Part shown: positions 53,212-61,306 of the stretch, in pieces
How positions within the stretch are numbered: position 1 is the first letter of the stretch
Layout of the letters: each line of letters begins with the position of its first letter
Program-made: the position numbers and the translations under genes
The notes under the pieces: generated by a model
What the model was told of the DNA's origin: nothing
The model's input: the letters and a program-made list of their open reading frames with translations, nothing else
Database searches by the model: none
Source of the DNA: CBDDKW01 sp965230425
GTDB taxonomy: Bacteria; Pseudomonadota; Gammaproteobacteria; UBA1113
DNA length: 64,000 bases
NCBI GenBank assembly: GCA_965230425.1
Contig: CBDDKW010000024.1
Location: forward strand, 62,001 to 126,000
Direction: 5' to 3'

Positions 53212-53835
53212 ATGATTAATGGTTTATGGCTCTTTTTACTACTCTCGGCTATTGCCCTGAGCTATCTTAATGGCACGACTACTGCAGTAGTGAATGCCGT
53301 CACCACCTCGGCCACTCATGCGGTCACTATTGCGATTGGTCTTGTGGGCATCATGACCTTTTGGCTAGGTTTGATGCGGGTTGCCGAGAATGCTGGATTA
53401 GTTGCAAAATTAGGTCAATTCGTCAAACCTATATTAAAACGTTTATTCCCTGAAATACCTCCTGAACACCCTGCCATGGGAGCAATCATGATGAATAGCT
53501 CTGCCAATATGTTGGGTCTGGGTAACGCAGCAACACCTTTAGGCTTACGCGCTATGGAACAATTACAAAAATTAAATCCCTATCCCAAAATCGCCACTAA
53601 TGCTATGTGTACATTCTTGGCGATTAATACGTCAAGTATCCAATTGATCCCTGCCACTGTGATTGCAATTTTAGCCGCTAATGGCGATCCGAACCCAACG
53701 AGTATTATTTTCCCGACATTGATTGTCACAAGCTGTTCCACCACCGCTGCAATTATCACGGTGAAATGTTTAGAGAAACTCTCTTTCTTCCAATACAAAG
53801 AAGGCAATCAGCATGAACTTCCAACATCTGAGTGA
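53212..53835 (+). CDS. SpmA-like nucleoside-recognition (Gate) membrane protein
   Basis: 207 residues, with hydrophobic segments near 1-16, 38-60, 125-150 and 160-180. NSSANMLGLGNAATPLGLRA is the highly conserved SpmA/nucleoside-recognition motif. Homologues named for spore maturation in Bacillus occur widely in non-sporulating bacteria with unknown transport role. AAGGA is in front of the ATG. The end overlaps the SpmB-like gene by 23 bases, so both are co-translated; the two halves are fused in some bacteria. Confidence 0.9.
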   Translation: MINGLWLFLLLSAIALSYLNGTTTAVVNAVTTSATHAVTIAIGLVGIMTFWLGLMRVAENAGLVAKLGQFVKPILKRLFPEIPPEHPAMGAIMMNSSANMLGLGNAATPLGLRAMEQLQKLNPYPKIATNAMCTFLAINTSSIQLIPATVIAILAANGDPNPTSIIFPTLIVTSCSTTAAIITVKCLEKLSFFQYKEGNQHELPTSE

Positions 53836-54349
53836 TTTAATTTCTAATAGTTTACTATTTTTATTTATCGGTGGCATTCCATTATATGCTTGGTATAAAA
53901 AAGTTGATGTGTTTGAATCCTTTGTCACCGGCGGCAAAGAAGGCTTTAGTATCGCGATTAAAATTATTCCTTATCTCGTTGCTTTTCTTGTAGCTATTGG
54001 TATGTTTCGTGCGGCGGGCGGATTTACGTTGCTAGAATCAGCATTAGATCCCTTGCTGTCACATATAGGCTTCCCCCCACAATTATTACCTATCGCCTTG
54101 ATTCGGCCTTTTTCTGGCGCAGCAGCTACCAGTTTATTTGTCGATGTAGCGCATACTTATGGTGGTTCATCTAAGCTTGCGCATACTGCAGCGATCATGA
54201 TGGGTAGCACAGAGACGACTTTATATGTGGTCATGGTATATTTTGCTGCAGTAGGCATTACGAAAACTCGCCACGCCATTGCCGCAGGGTTAGTGGCAGA
54301 TTTAGTTGGGATAGTTGTTGCGGTGGTTGTGGCAGGGTATTTTTTTTAA
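53813..54349 (+). CDS. SpmB-like nucleoside-recognition (Gate) membrane protein
   Basis: 178 residues, partner of the upstream SpmA-like protein. IRPFSGAAATSLFVDVAHTY and HTAAIMMGSTETTLYVVMVY are the conserved SpmB signatures. About four membrane segments (about 10-25, 45-62, 78-95, 155-178). No sporulation genes are present, so the spore role does not apply. The pair probably works as an inner-membrane transporter-like complex of unknown substrate. Confidence 0.9.
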   Translation: MNFQHLSDLISNSLLFLFIGGIPLYAWYKKVDVFESFVTGGKEGFSIAIKIIPYLVAFLVAIGMFRAAGGFTLLESALDPLLSHIGFPPQLLPIALIRPFSGAAATSLFVDVAHTYGGSSKLAHTAAIMMGSTETTLYVVMVYFAAVGITKTRHAIAAGLVADLVGIVVAVVVAGYFF

Positions 54350-54418
54350 TCGATTCTTAAGCTGATCTATGCTAAGATATGCAGCATAATTTACACTACT
54401 GCCAGTGGAGGCATTACA

Positions 54419-55960
54419 ATGCCAACAACAGATGACCCATTTGCTTCGATAAGAAATGACCCAGTTTTTCGACGAAAATTGAATAACATTCAATCTGTTA
54501 GGGGTAAGATTGAGGGGAAAACTCTACAGAATAACTATGGCGAAGAAGCTATACTCCATTTATTCCTGTTTCCCAGTAATAATGGTCACTCAAATACAGA
54601 TTTTTTTGCACCACACACTGGTGGTGGCTTAGCGGCTGCTGCTGCTAGTTTACGAAACAATACCATTCCATCACCATCGCACGGCTTACCTACTACCGCC
54701 TACGGTATTCCGTATATCAGCGAAGAGCATGCCAAGAGTCAATTAGTGCATTTATGGCGAGCTGTTGGCCAGGGATACATCCCCGTGCTGCCTGTACGTG
54801 ATACACAAGATAGCAATACTGTCTTTAGCAACTTCGATGAACAACTCAACAGCTTTAATGAACAATTTGATGGTAATATCCAACACCGTATAGAGCCATC
54901 CTTTTGGGGTGGTGTGAATGCCCAGCCGCAAGAAAAAGAAAAAAATCTGCCCAAACTCTATCTGGAAGAATTGGCAAAATTACAGCAATTTATCACCGAT
55001 TGGAACAACGCTCACCCACAAAAGAGATATGACATAATCGCACGTTTAGACAATGAGCACTTTGCAGACGCGCTGCTTGATGGCTTGGGAGACCCCATTG
55101 TTACCACTTACGATTTGTTACAAAAATATGCTTACCAAAAACCAAGGCCTGTAAATACACCAGGAAGACAGGCACCTGACGCACCCGTGATCCCTGATAC
55201 TATGGCTGGTGCAGCAGCAGCGGTACCCTCAGCAACTCCAGCAGCAGCATCAGGGATTGGTTTAAGTGATGCCTATCCTGCAAATACCAACGCAGCTAGC
55301 CCACCTGTAGTAAATACGGCGCAAGTTAAAGTCTTTAGTAATATTTTCCATATTAAAGCTCAGCACTCACCGACGCCAAATCAAACAATGTTTGCTATTT
55401 TTGATAGTAATCATGCTACTGTGGGTAAATTCTCAGTACAAAAACGAGAGAACCAATTCCATTACCAAACTAAAACAGAAGATGCTAAAGATGAAACTGC
55501 ATATAAGAGCACCTTGCGTGCAATGACAAGAGCTTATATTGAACATAATCCTCAGGTAAAAGTAATTGAAATAAACAGTTTCAATAATAATCTCACAGCC
55601 GTCATGGAATGCATTAATACTATTCGTGAATATAATGATAGTTTACCTGCCGATCAATTAGATAAGAAAAAACTCTTCAAACTCAGTGGTGCAGCAGCTA
55701 ATCGATACCGTGATGTGTTTGCTGAAATGCAAAAACCTTATCCAGGCCAGCAGTCTGATCCTAAAGATGAATATAAAAATTTCGCTCATGCGGCGCAATA
55801 CGCCTTTGCTCACAATGAACATGCAGCACAAGAACTAGCCATGCATTTTGTTTTTCCACCAGCTCCTTCTGCTGATCCTAATGGTAGTAGTTCGCCAAGG
55901 CCAAGGCTTAAACCTTACAGTCAAATTAATAACCGCGAGGAAAACCGTGGAATTCCCTGA
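54419..55960 (+). CDS. Unrecognised 513-residue soluble protein, effector candidate
   Basis: A hydrophilic protein with no signal peptide or membrane segment. Residues about 1-235 include a low-complexity Ala-rich patch (GGGLAAAAASLRNN), a long middle with VLPVRDTQDSN and an alpha-helical region. Residues about 240-305 are a Pro/Ala-rich linker. Residues about 310-510 form a second domain (ATVGKFSVQKRENQFHYQTK, ALRAMTRAYIEH-like stretch) ending in a basic, Arg/Pro-rich tail. GGAGG precedes the ATG. This two-domain soluble layout with a Pro/Ala linker resembles secreted effectors of intracellular gammaproteobacteria, but no catalytic motif was found. Function unknown. Confidence 0.6.
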   Translation: MPTTDDPFASIRNDPVFRRKLNNIQSVRGKIEGKTLQNNYGEEAILHLFLFPSNNGHSNTDFFAPHTGGGLAAAAASLRNNTIPSPSHGLPTTAYGIPYISEEHAKSQLVHLWRAVGQGYIPVLPVRDTQDSNTVFSNFDEQLNSFNEQFDGNIQHRIEPSFWGGVNAQPQEKEKNLPKLYLEELAKLQQFITDWNNAHPQKRYDIIARLDNEHFADALLDGLGDPIVTTYDLLQKYAYQKPRPVNTPGRQAPDAPVIPDTMAGAAAAVPSATPAAASGIGLSDAYPANTNAASPPVVNTAQVKVFSNIFHIKAQHSPTPNQTMFAIFDSNHATVGKFSVQKRENQFHYQTKTEDAKDETAYKSTLRAMTRAYIEHNPQVKVIEINSFNNNLTAVMECINTIREYNDSLPADQLDKKKLFKLSGAAANRYRDVFAEMQKPYPGQQSDPKDEYKNFAHAAQYAFAHNEHAAQELAMHFVFPPAPSADPNGSSSPRPRLKPYSQINNREENRGIP

Positions 55961-56095
55961 CTGGAATGCTTGCCTCGCCGCAAGTTACGGGGAAGCTCGT
56001 ATTAGCTAGAAAGTGTACTATATATATCCCGTATGCAAGCCCCATACAGAAGAGAGCACTGTCTTCATAAACCTAGCGTTCGGCAATAAATATAA
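55961..56095. other. Short gap after the 513-residue gene
   Basis: About 135 bases with no gene, RNA or clear terminator. It leads into the decayed reading frame that follows. Confidence 0.3.
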
Positions 56096-56359
56096 AATAC
56101 CGCAGCATATACTATAATACTTGAGCAATTATTAGAGATAATTTATTTTCCTAATGACACTAGTACGGCCATTGCCAATCAGGATTATGCGCGATTTCAA
56201 ATGCAATATGCAGATGCTCTATTAAAAACTATAATACAGATGAACGCAGGAAAAGACTCTGCAGGTGCAACACAGCCTAAACGACAAAATACAGTCGGCT
56301 CACAAATAGGAAATATCGAAGCAGAGCAGCCTGTTTGCTCACGACAGGCGACAATGTAA
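56096..56359 (+). pseudogene. Decayed gene fragment without a start codon
   Basis: An open frame of 87 codons lies between a TAA at 56093-56095 and a TAA at 56357-56359, but no start codon occurs in its first third. The first ATG is 36 codons in. The product would read LEQLLEIIYFP then YARFQMQYADALLKTIIQ, helix-like coding-type sequence. It looks like the 3' end of a gene whose front has been lost, perhaps a relative of the neighbouring effector-type gene. It may instead be chance sequence. Confidence 0.4.
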
Positions 56360-56740
56360 CTAAATATCTAAATGCTCCGCAACAAGTTGCTTAATATAAG
56401 GTAAATATAATTTTGCATGTTTACGTACCTGTAGAGCTAATTCTTCAAGATAAGTATGTGTTGTCAAGTTTCTATCTTGAATCATATCCAACCATATTTT
56501 TTCTTCTTCTATCCACTTTAGTTGATACGCTTCCTGAAAAACTTTACGTGGACTATTTGCTTCAATACCGTGTTGCAGTAATTTTAGCCGTAAACATTTC
56601 CACAGTAACTCATATGCTATTTCAAAACGTTGAATTGTCGCATCTAATATAAATTCATCATCACTCAAGCTTTGAGCTAATGCTCTTTCTAAATTGGCAA
56701 TCGCTTTATGTAAACTATTCACCCGCTCATGATAACTCAT
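56360..56740 (-). CDS. HEPN-domain toxin of the HI0074/HepT type
   Basis: 126 residues from the ATG at 56740 (an ATG at 56758 overlapping the partner gene is possible). Helical HEPN protein with the signature RX4HXY at Arg90-His95-Tyr97 (RNLTTHTY), the motif of HepT RNases; the Tyr is the residue AMPylated by the MntA partner in the studied Shewanella pair. FEIAYELLWKCLRLKL and SPRKVFQEAYQLKWI are typical of the HI0074 family. The gene starts one base after the stop of the MNT gene. Toxin role is from the family and context. Confidence 0.87.
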   Translation of the reverse strand: MSYHERVNSLHKAIANLERALAQSLSDDEFILDATIQRFEIAYELLWKCLRLKLLQHGIEANSPRKVFQEAYQLKWIEEEKIWLDMIQDRNLTTHTYLEELALQVRKHAKLYLPYIKQLVAEHLDI

Positions 56741-56741
56741 A

Positions 56742-57038
56742 TTATTTCTTGCTTTCATATATAACTTGCCTATCTCTATCAATATTCCTTTTTAATGGGA
56801 TATTTGTCAGCCTATCATAACGGACACAGTCTACCTTAAGTAATGTATCTGCATCATCTATGATATCTAAAACTTCAGCCCACTGAGTACTTGTAGCTGT
56901 AGAACATACTATCGCTAAGTCGATATCAGAACGTTCTTGATGGTCACCCCTGGCCCTTGAACCATATAAATAGATAGCCTCAATATAAGGTTTTTTCATC
57001 AATTCGCTAATAAATTTATACTGCTTTACTAAATTCAT
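56742..57038 (-). CDS. MNT-domain nucleotidyltransferase antitoxin of the HI0073/MntA type
   Basis: 98 residues from the ATG at 57038; a GTG at 57104 with a better Shine-Dalgarno (AGGTGA) would add 22 residues. Minimal nucleotidyltransferase with GSRARGD (residues 26-32) and SDIDLAIV (Asp38, Asp40), and a third possible acidic residue in KVDC (Asp70). This GSX10DXD pattern is intact, so it should be active. With the HEPN gene right behind it, it forms an MNT/HEPN toxin-antitoxin pair. In studied pairs the nucleotidyltransferase neutralises the HEPN RNase by AMPylation. Confidence 0.87.
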   Translation of the reverse strand: MNLVKQYKFISELMKKPYIEAIYLYGSRARGDHQERSDIDLAIVCSTATSTQWAEVLDIIDDADTLLKVDCVRYDRLTNIPLKRNIDRDRQVIYESKK

Positions 57039-57164
57039 AGTAATTACATCGCAATTTGTCTCCAAATTGATTATATAGGGTATTTTCTTTAAATTAGCAA
57101 GCACTAGTCTTCACCTACATGATATTAAATCATCAGGGCATTTATTTTAGACAATGAGACTCTT

Positions 57165-57401
57165 TTAGCACCACTTATCTACACACCTCGCACTCACCAC
57201 ATCGCGGATACGGTCCTGGCTTTGCAGAATGAGTAAGGGAGCATAATACTCATCTGCTGCTTTATGAATCAATTCACCCACAAAATCTGAACACAGGTCA
57301 ATCGCTATCTGTGGATGGTCTTCATCGAGGTCATATCGCTTCATTACATGATGGACAGAATCTAGTAAATCATTAAATAGTGGCTTTTCTAATTGTGGCA
57401 T
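57165..57401 (-). CDS. Small unrecognised protein
   Basis: 78 residues from the ATG at 57401, preceded by an excellent AGGAG (8 bases). Acidic, helical, with QIAIDLCSDFVGELIHKAAD in the middle and two Cys near the end (RCVDKWC). It lies between the LuxR-type gene (48-base gap) and the MNT gene on the same strand, so it may be co-transcribed with the regulator. Not recognised. Confidence 0.6.
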   Translation of the reverse strand: MPQLEKPLFNDLLDSVHHVMKRYDLDEDHPQIAIDLCSDFVGELIHKAADEYYAPLLILQSQDRIRDVVSARCVDKWC

Positions 57402-57449
57402 CGTCATTCTCCTAGCATTGACACTTATCACCCGTGTGATTCGGTGTTA

Positions 57450-58358
57450 TTAAATAGAAGAGGACGTTAACTGTATATCCCCAAATTTGGGTATTTTTGT
57501 AAACAAGGTGAGATGTAAGGGGGCTATAGTAGGTAATGACTCTATATTAGTCCGGCTTACCTGAGAGGTATATGAAGCATGTGGGCGAACTGCTCCATGG
57601 GAAGCACGATGATTTGTTATTAATGATCCAATCATGCCACTATAGAGCGCTTTAGTGACTGCCTCAATCAGTGAAGAACACTGCAATTTTTCTCTGATAT
57701 GCTTAAAATGCGTCTCAACGGTATAAGGGCTGATCCCTAGTACTGTGGCTACACGTTTTGAAGAATATCCCTGCGAAGCGAGTAATAAACAATATTTTTC
57801 CTTATCGGTTAATTCAATATGCGTGCTTGTGTTATTTTTTTTAATGACCTCTCGTCTTAGCGTCGGGTTATTTAATATCATTGAATAACGATAATTTACA
57901 TTGTGTCTTTTGATAATATCAATAAATTTGTCAATAAACTCAATACAAAACTCTTCAAAACCTTGGATAGTATGGTAATAAACCGCTTGGTAATCATTAA
58001 TTGGCGTATTCTGCATAGCACTAAACAGCAATGTACACTCGGGACACTCACGTACAATATAATAGGCAGGGTAAATTGAATCACTTATTTTAAAAGCTTC
58101 TGTCCGTGGTAATGCTGGTTTACGGTCATATAAATAATAATCATATCTAGCGTCATCATTTTCACGCGCGTATTCAAAGTCATGCAAAAATGTGGATACG
58201 TAAGCTGCCTTTGTCACAGATGGCGCATTGGACAAGACAAATCTATCGCTGTTATTAAACACCAGTACCATAAGACAATGTGATAATCCCAACTCAACCA
58301 AGGGCACACAGGCATCCTGAATGTATTGATGATAAATAAAACTGGCGATTTCTTTCAT
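57450..58358 (-). CDS. Orphan LuxR-family transcriptional regulator
   Basis: 302 residues. The C-terminal part (about 181-243) is a LuxR-type helix-turn-helix: LTDKEKYCLLLASQGYSSKR then VLGISPYTVETHFKHIREKL. Residues 1-170 are an uncharacterised sensor region without the residues known from acyl-homoserine-lactone binding domains that I can recognise; it may be a PAS-like or other ligand domain. A 60-residue tail follows the HTH, unusual for the family. No synthase gene is near, so it is a solo regulator. Targets unknown; the adhesin, LapG-like gene and 78-residue protein are neighbours. Confidence 0.82.
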   Translation of the reverse strand: MKEIASFIYHQYIQDACVPLVELGLSHCLMVLVFNNSDRFVLSNAPSVTKAAYVSTFLHDFEYARENDDARYDYYLYDRKPALPRTEAFKISDSIYPAYYIVRECPECTLLFSAMQNTPINDYQAVYYHTIQGFEEFCIEFIDKFIDIIKRHNVNYRYSMILNNPTLRREVIKKNNTSTHIELTDKEKYCLLLASQGYSSKRVATVLGISPYTVETHFKHIREKLQCSSLIEAVTKALYSGMIGSLITNHRASHGAVRPHASYTSQVSRTNIESLPTIAPLHLTLFTKIPKFGDIQLTSSSI

Positions 58359-58460
58359 ATTGTAATATTCTGAATATTATTTTTACACATAATGCAGGGA
58401 TGTTTATTATCATAGAACGGCTTTGTGTAAACATCAATAGAAAATTTGTAAATAACAAGT

Positions 58461-59168
58461 TTAGTCCTTAAACACATCACCCTGCTTGCTAATACGTTTT
58501 TTTAAATCAACCCACAGACTAATCGCTGTTTGTCTCGCTTCGGTTTTAACTAAATCACCCGCTTTTGATAAGTCACCTGATAGCATCCATAGATTATCCG
58601 CATTGAAGCTGTAAATAGGTATTAAGTCTGCCCGTTCACTACCATATAATATTTTATCGGTGGCATTATCTAATACATAGGGATCGGCGCTTGGCGTTTC
58701 ATAGTATGTGAGCACCATGTGAGCGTTGCTTTTACCTTTTATTTTGACGAAGGTTAAACGTAACTTGTCCTTGGGTATACCTAATGCTTGCAATGTAAAA
58801 TATTTTGCAATGACATAATCTTCGCAGTCTCCACCATTTTTAATCAATAGATCTAAAGGTGTGGACCAATAATTCTTTTCATCCCATACTTCTTGGTCAG
58901 TTTTATAGGGAATTTGATTAAAGAAATTATTGACCATACGTAATTTGACTAATTCTGGCGTGCGTCGATTGACTGACATAATCGTTTGCCACAACAACAC
59001 CCTGAAATAAGCATCATCTCCATGAATCTCTTGAATATTGACTAATTGACGTGGTGTTAACAGAATCTCTTGATCAGAATAGACTGCGTTAGGTAACATG
59101 AGGCAGGCGGCAGAAAAAGACACCACTAAAGGTTTGAGTGTAAGCTTAAGCAAGTTACCCCTCTTCAC
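58461..59168 (-). CDS. LapG-like periplasmic transglutaminase-type cysteine protease
   Basis: 235 residues. N-terminal signal peptide (about 1-31, hydrophobic VVSFSAACLMLP). Catalytic triad of the bacterial transglutaminase-like cysteine peptidase family: Cys115 in NGGDCEDYVIAKYF, His150 in NAHMVLTYY, Asp167 in YVLDN. In Pseudomonas and Legionella, LapG of this family cuts the N-terminal region of giant RTX adhesins and is held in check by the c-di-GMP receptor LapD. A LapD-like gene is not in the window. The large adhesin 7 kb away is a possible substrate, though the usual cleavage site is not seen. Confidence 0.88.
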   Translation of the reverse strand: MKRGNLLKLTLKPLVVSFSAACLMLPNAVYSDQEILLTPRQLVNIQEIHGDDAYFRVLLWQTIMSVNRRTPELVKLRMVNNFFNQIPYKTDQEVWDEKNYWSTPLDLLIKNGGDCEDYVIAKYFTLQALGIPKDKLRLTFVKIKGKSNAHMVLTYYETPSADPYVLDNATDKILYGSERADLIPIYSFNADNLWMLSGDLSKAGDLVKTEARQTAISLWVDLKKRISKQGDVFKD

Positions 59169-59358
59169 TGCTTAGTCCCCAATGCCGTATCAATTAATCT
59201 ATGGCAAGACCTCTGGCTTTTACTATTGAATATAAGCGCATTATTGCGTATCTTATGTTAACTTAGCTTATGAATTAATATACCCCTAAGACTTGCCGTT
59301 TTATGTCGTATCAATAAGTATAGACTGTTTTGGCTACTCCATGTGTAAGGTAACAAGT

Positions 59359-60567
59359 GTGAACTCAAACAAAATATTATTTCTAGTCGTCATCACCCTG
59401 ATTGCTTGTTTGGGTCAAGTAGGTTCTGATATTTATTCACCCTCGATCCCTGCCATTGCTGAGGTGTTTGGCGTATCAATTAATAAAATTCAGTTCAGTA
59501 TGGCTGTGTATATGTTTGGCTTAGCTTTTTCACAATTATTTTATGGCCCACTCTCCGAAGGTATTGGCCGTAAGCACTCTCTCATCATTGGCTTAACGAC
59601 TATGTGTATAGGCTCGCTGCTTTGTTTCTTTGCCCATAATGTTACTCTCTTGATCTTTGGCCGCCTTATTCAGGGTTGCGGTGCTGGCGCATCATCTTGT
59701 CTCTGGCGTTCAATCTTCCGCGATAGCTTCACCAATACAGAAATGGCTAAATATGGCTCTTATATGTCCATTGTCATCACCTTTGTCATACCTGCCACAC
59801 CCACCCTAGGTGGTTACCTGCAACATTATATTAGCTGGCGCGCAAGCTTTGCCTTTCTAACACTCTATGCCATTACAGCTCTGGTAACGATACTATTTTA
59901 TTTTTCTGAAACCAGCCAACATCATCATATCGAACGTTTAAAACCTAAAGTGATTTTTCAATCATTTTGGGCACTATTTAAAAATAAAAAATTCATCATC
60001 TATGCTAGCTGTGTATTTTTGAGTTATGGCGGCTTTTATTCTTGGTATGTTGCTGGACCTGCCATATTGATAGATAGTCTCGGTATTAGCACCGTTGCCT
60101 TTGGTTGGATCACTTTCTTTGCAGGAGGAGCCACCATTGGCTTGGCTGGTTTTATTAATGGCCGTGTTGTGGAACGTTTTGGGACTAAAAACATGCTCCG
60201 TGTAGGTTGGACACTGACCCTCTCCGCAGGACTATTATTATTACTCGGCTACTTGGTTGTAGGACTTAATCTTTATGCCGTTGTGCTACCTGTAGCACTA
60301 TTTTATTTTGGTATTGCCTTTGTTTTTCCTAATGCGTTTCCAGGTGCTTTTGAGGATGTAGGTAAGATTGCAGGCTATGCTGGAGCACTATACGGCTGTT
60401 TTACTATCGCAGGTGGTTCATTAATGGGTGCTATTCTTGCACATCTACCTCATGCCAATCAACTTCCCTTAGCTTATATGTTTGTGGGATGTACTGCGGC
60501 GGCATGGATATTATTTGAGGCCACATTAGGTATTAATTGTTTGCACCAGCAATCCAACCATGATTAA
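59359..60567 (+). CDS. MFS multidrug exporter, Bcr/CflA-like
   Basis: 402 residues from a GTG at 59359, picked for AAGG 8 bases before it; an in-frame ATG at 59341 is the alternative. Twelve hydrophobic segments. Loop 2-3 motif GPLSEGIGRKHSLIIG and the DIYSPSIPAIA segment are typical of the Bcr/CflA drug:proton antiporters (sulfonamide, bicyclomycin, chloramphenicol type). Substrate not predictable. The 3' end overlaps the convergent DUF2063 gene by 35 bases. Confidence 0.88.
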   Translation: MNSNKILFLVVITLIACLGQVGSDIYSPSIPAIAEVFGVSINKIQFSMAVYMFGLAFSQLFYGPLSEGIGRKHSLIIGLTTMCIGSLLCFFAHNVTLLIFGRLIQGCGAGASSCLWRSIFRDSFTNTEMAKYGSYMSIVITFVIPATPTLGGYLQHYISWRASFAFLTLYAITALVTILFYFSETSQHHHIERLKPKVIFQSFWALFKNKKFIIYASCVFLSYGGFYSWYVAGPAILIDSLGISTVAFGWITFFAGGATIGLAGFINGRVVERFGTKNMLRVGWTLTLSAGLLLLLGYLVVGLNLYAVVLPVALFYFGIAFVFPNAFPGAFEDVGKIAGYAGALYGCFTIAGGSLMGAILAHLPHANQLPLAYMFVGCTAAAWILFEATLGINCLHQQSNHD

Positions 60568-61306
60568 CTGCGCCAGCAAGCAAATCCACCACATCAATAG
60601 CTTCATCTAGCTCAGTAAATGCTTCACAAATTTCACCGAGACTGAATCCTTGCTGCATTAAGTCCAACAGATACCACTCATCCTGACTCAATGTTTGGAT
60701 CACCACATCATTGTGCGGACGCCAGACTAATAAATCCACCCCTCCCATATCGAGATCCACATAGGGTTCATCAGAATAATCAGCTTGGTTTACATACCAT
60801 ATTTCATCAATGGGATAATCAGATTGTAATAAGGTACTATTACGTGGCAGGCTAAAGATAATATTATTTTGTTCTTCTTCACTCACATTCATCAGTGCTG
60901 ACACATCAAAAACATGCATATCTGCACCATAGTAGGATTGCAACCAAGCCCACTCTAAACGACAGACATCAGGCAAATAAGCCACTTGATTAGCCATACT
61001 AAATTCAGTAATAAATTCTGCAAATTCATCGCCATAACCAAACAAGCTTGGCGTTAATGCGGGCGTGACTTCTATATATTTATAGATCAGATGATTAAAG
61101 CAGTCTTCGCCTACTAGGGCTTGACAGACAGGAAATTTCTCTCGCATGGCATTAGCAAGACATTCAGTTATACTATCAGCGTAAATAGCAAAACTACGTT
61201 CCGGACTGAGCGTATCTGTAGTTTTGATATATTTTAAAAAATTGTTTTTTACACTTTCACCCGTATAGGCACTGAGAAAATTACTTTGAATATCTGCTAG
61301 CAACAT
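60533..61306 (-). CDS. DUF2063 protein, bufferin partner of MNIO (BufC/HvfC-like)
   Basis: 257 residues. N-terminal DUF2063 domain (about 8-95; YADSITECLANAMREKFPVC and LVGEDCFNHLIYKYIEVTPA are typical) and a helical C-terminal part with DEWYLLDLMQQGFSLGEICE. This protein is the obligate partner that presents the precursor peptide to the MNIO iron enzyme. Its start overlaps the MNIO gene by 10 bases. In characterised Caulobacter and Haemophilus loci the pair modifies Cys residues of the precursor, giving copper-binding peptides. Confidence 0.88.
   Translation of the reverse strand: MLLADIQSNFLSAYTGESVKNNFLKYIKTTDTLSPERSFAIYADSITECLANAMREKFPVCQALVGEDCFNHLIYKYIEVTPALTPSLFGYGDEFAEFITEFSMANQVAYLPDVCRLEWAWLQSYYGADMHVFDVSALMNVSEEEQNNIIFSLPRNSTLLQSDYPIDEIWYVNQADYSDEPYVDLDMGGVDLLVWRPHNDVVIQTLSQDEWYLLDLMQQGFSLGEICEAFTELDEAIDVVDLLAGAVNHGWIAGANN

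Noticed and set aside
53813..53835. Frameshift splitting one SpmAB fusion gene
   Set aside because: The overlap has a proper start codon for the second gene, and separate SpmA and SpmB are common, so it reads as two genuine genes.
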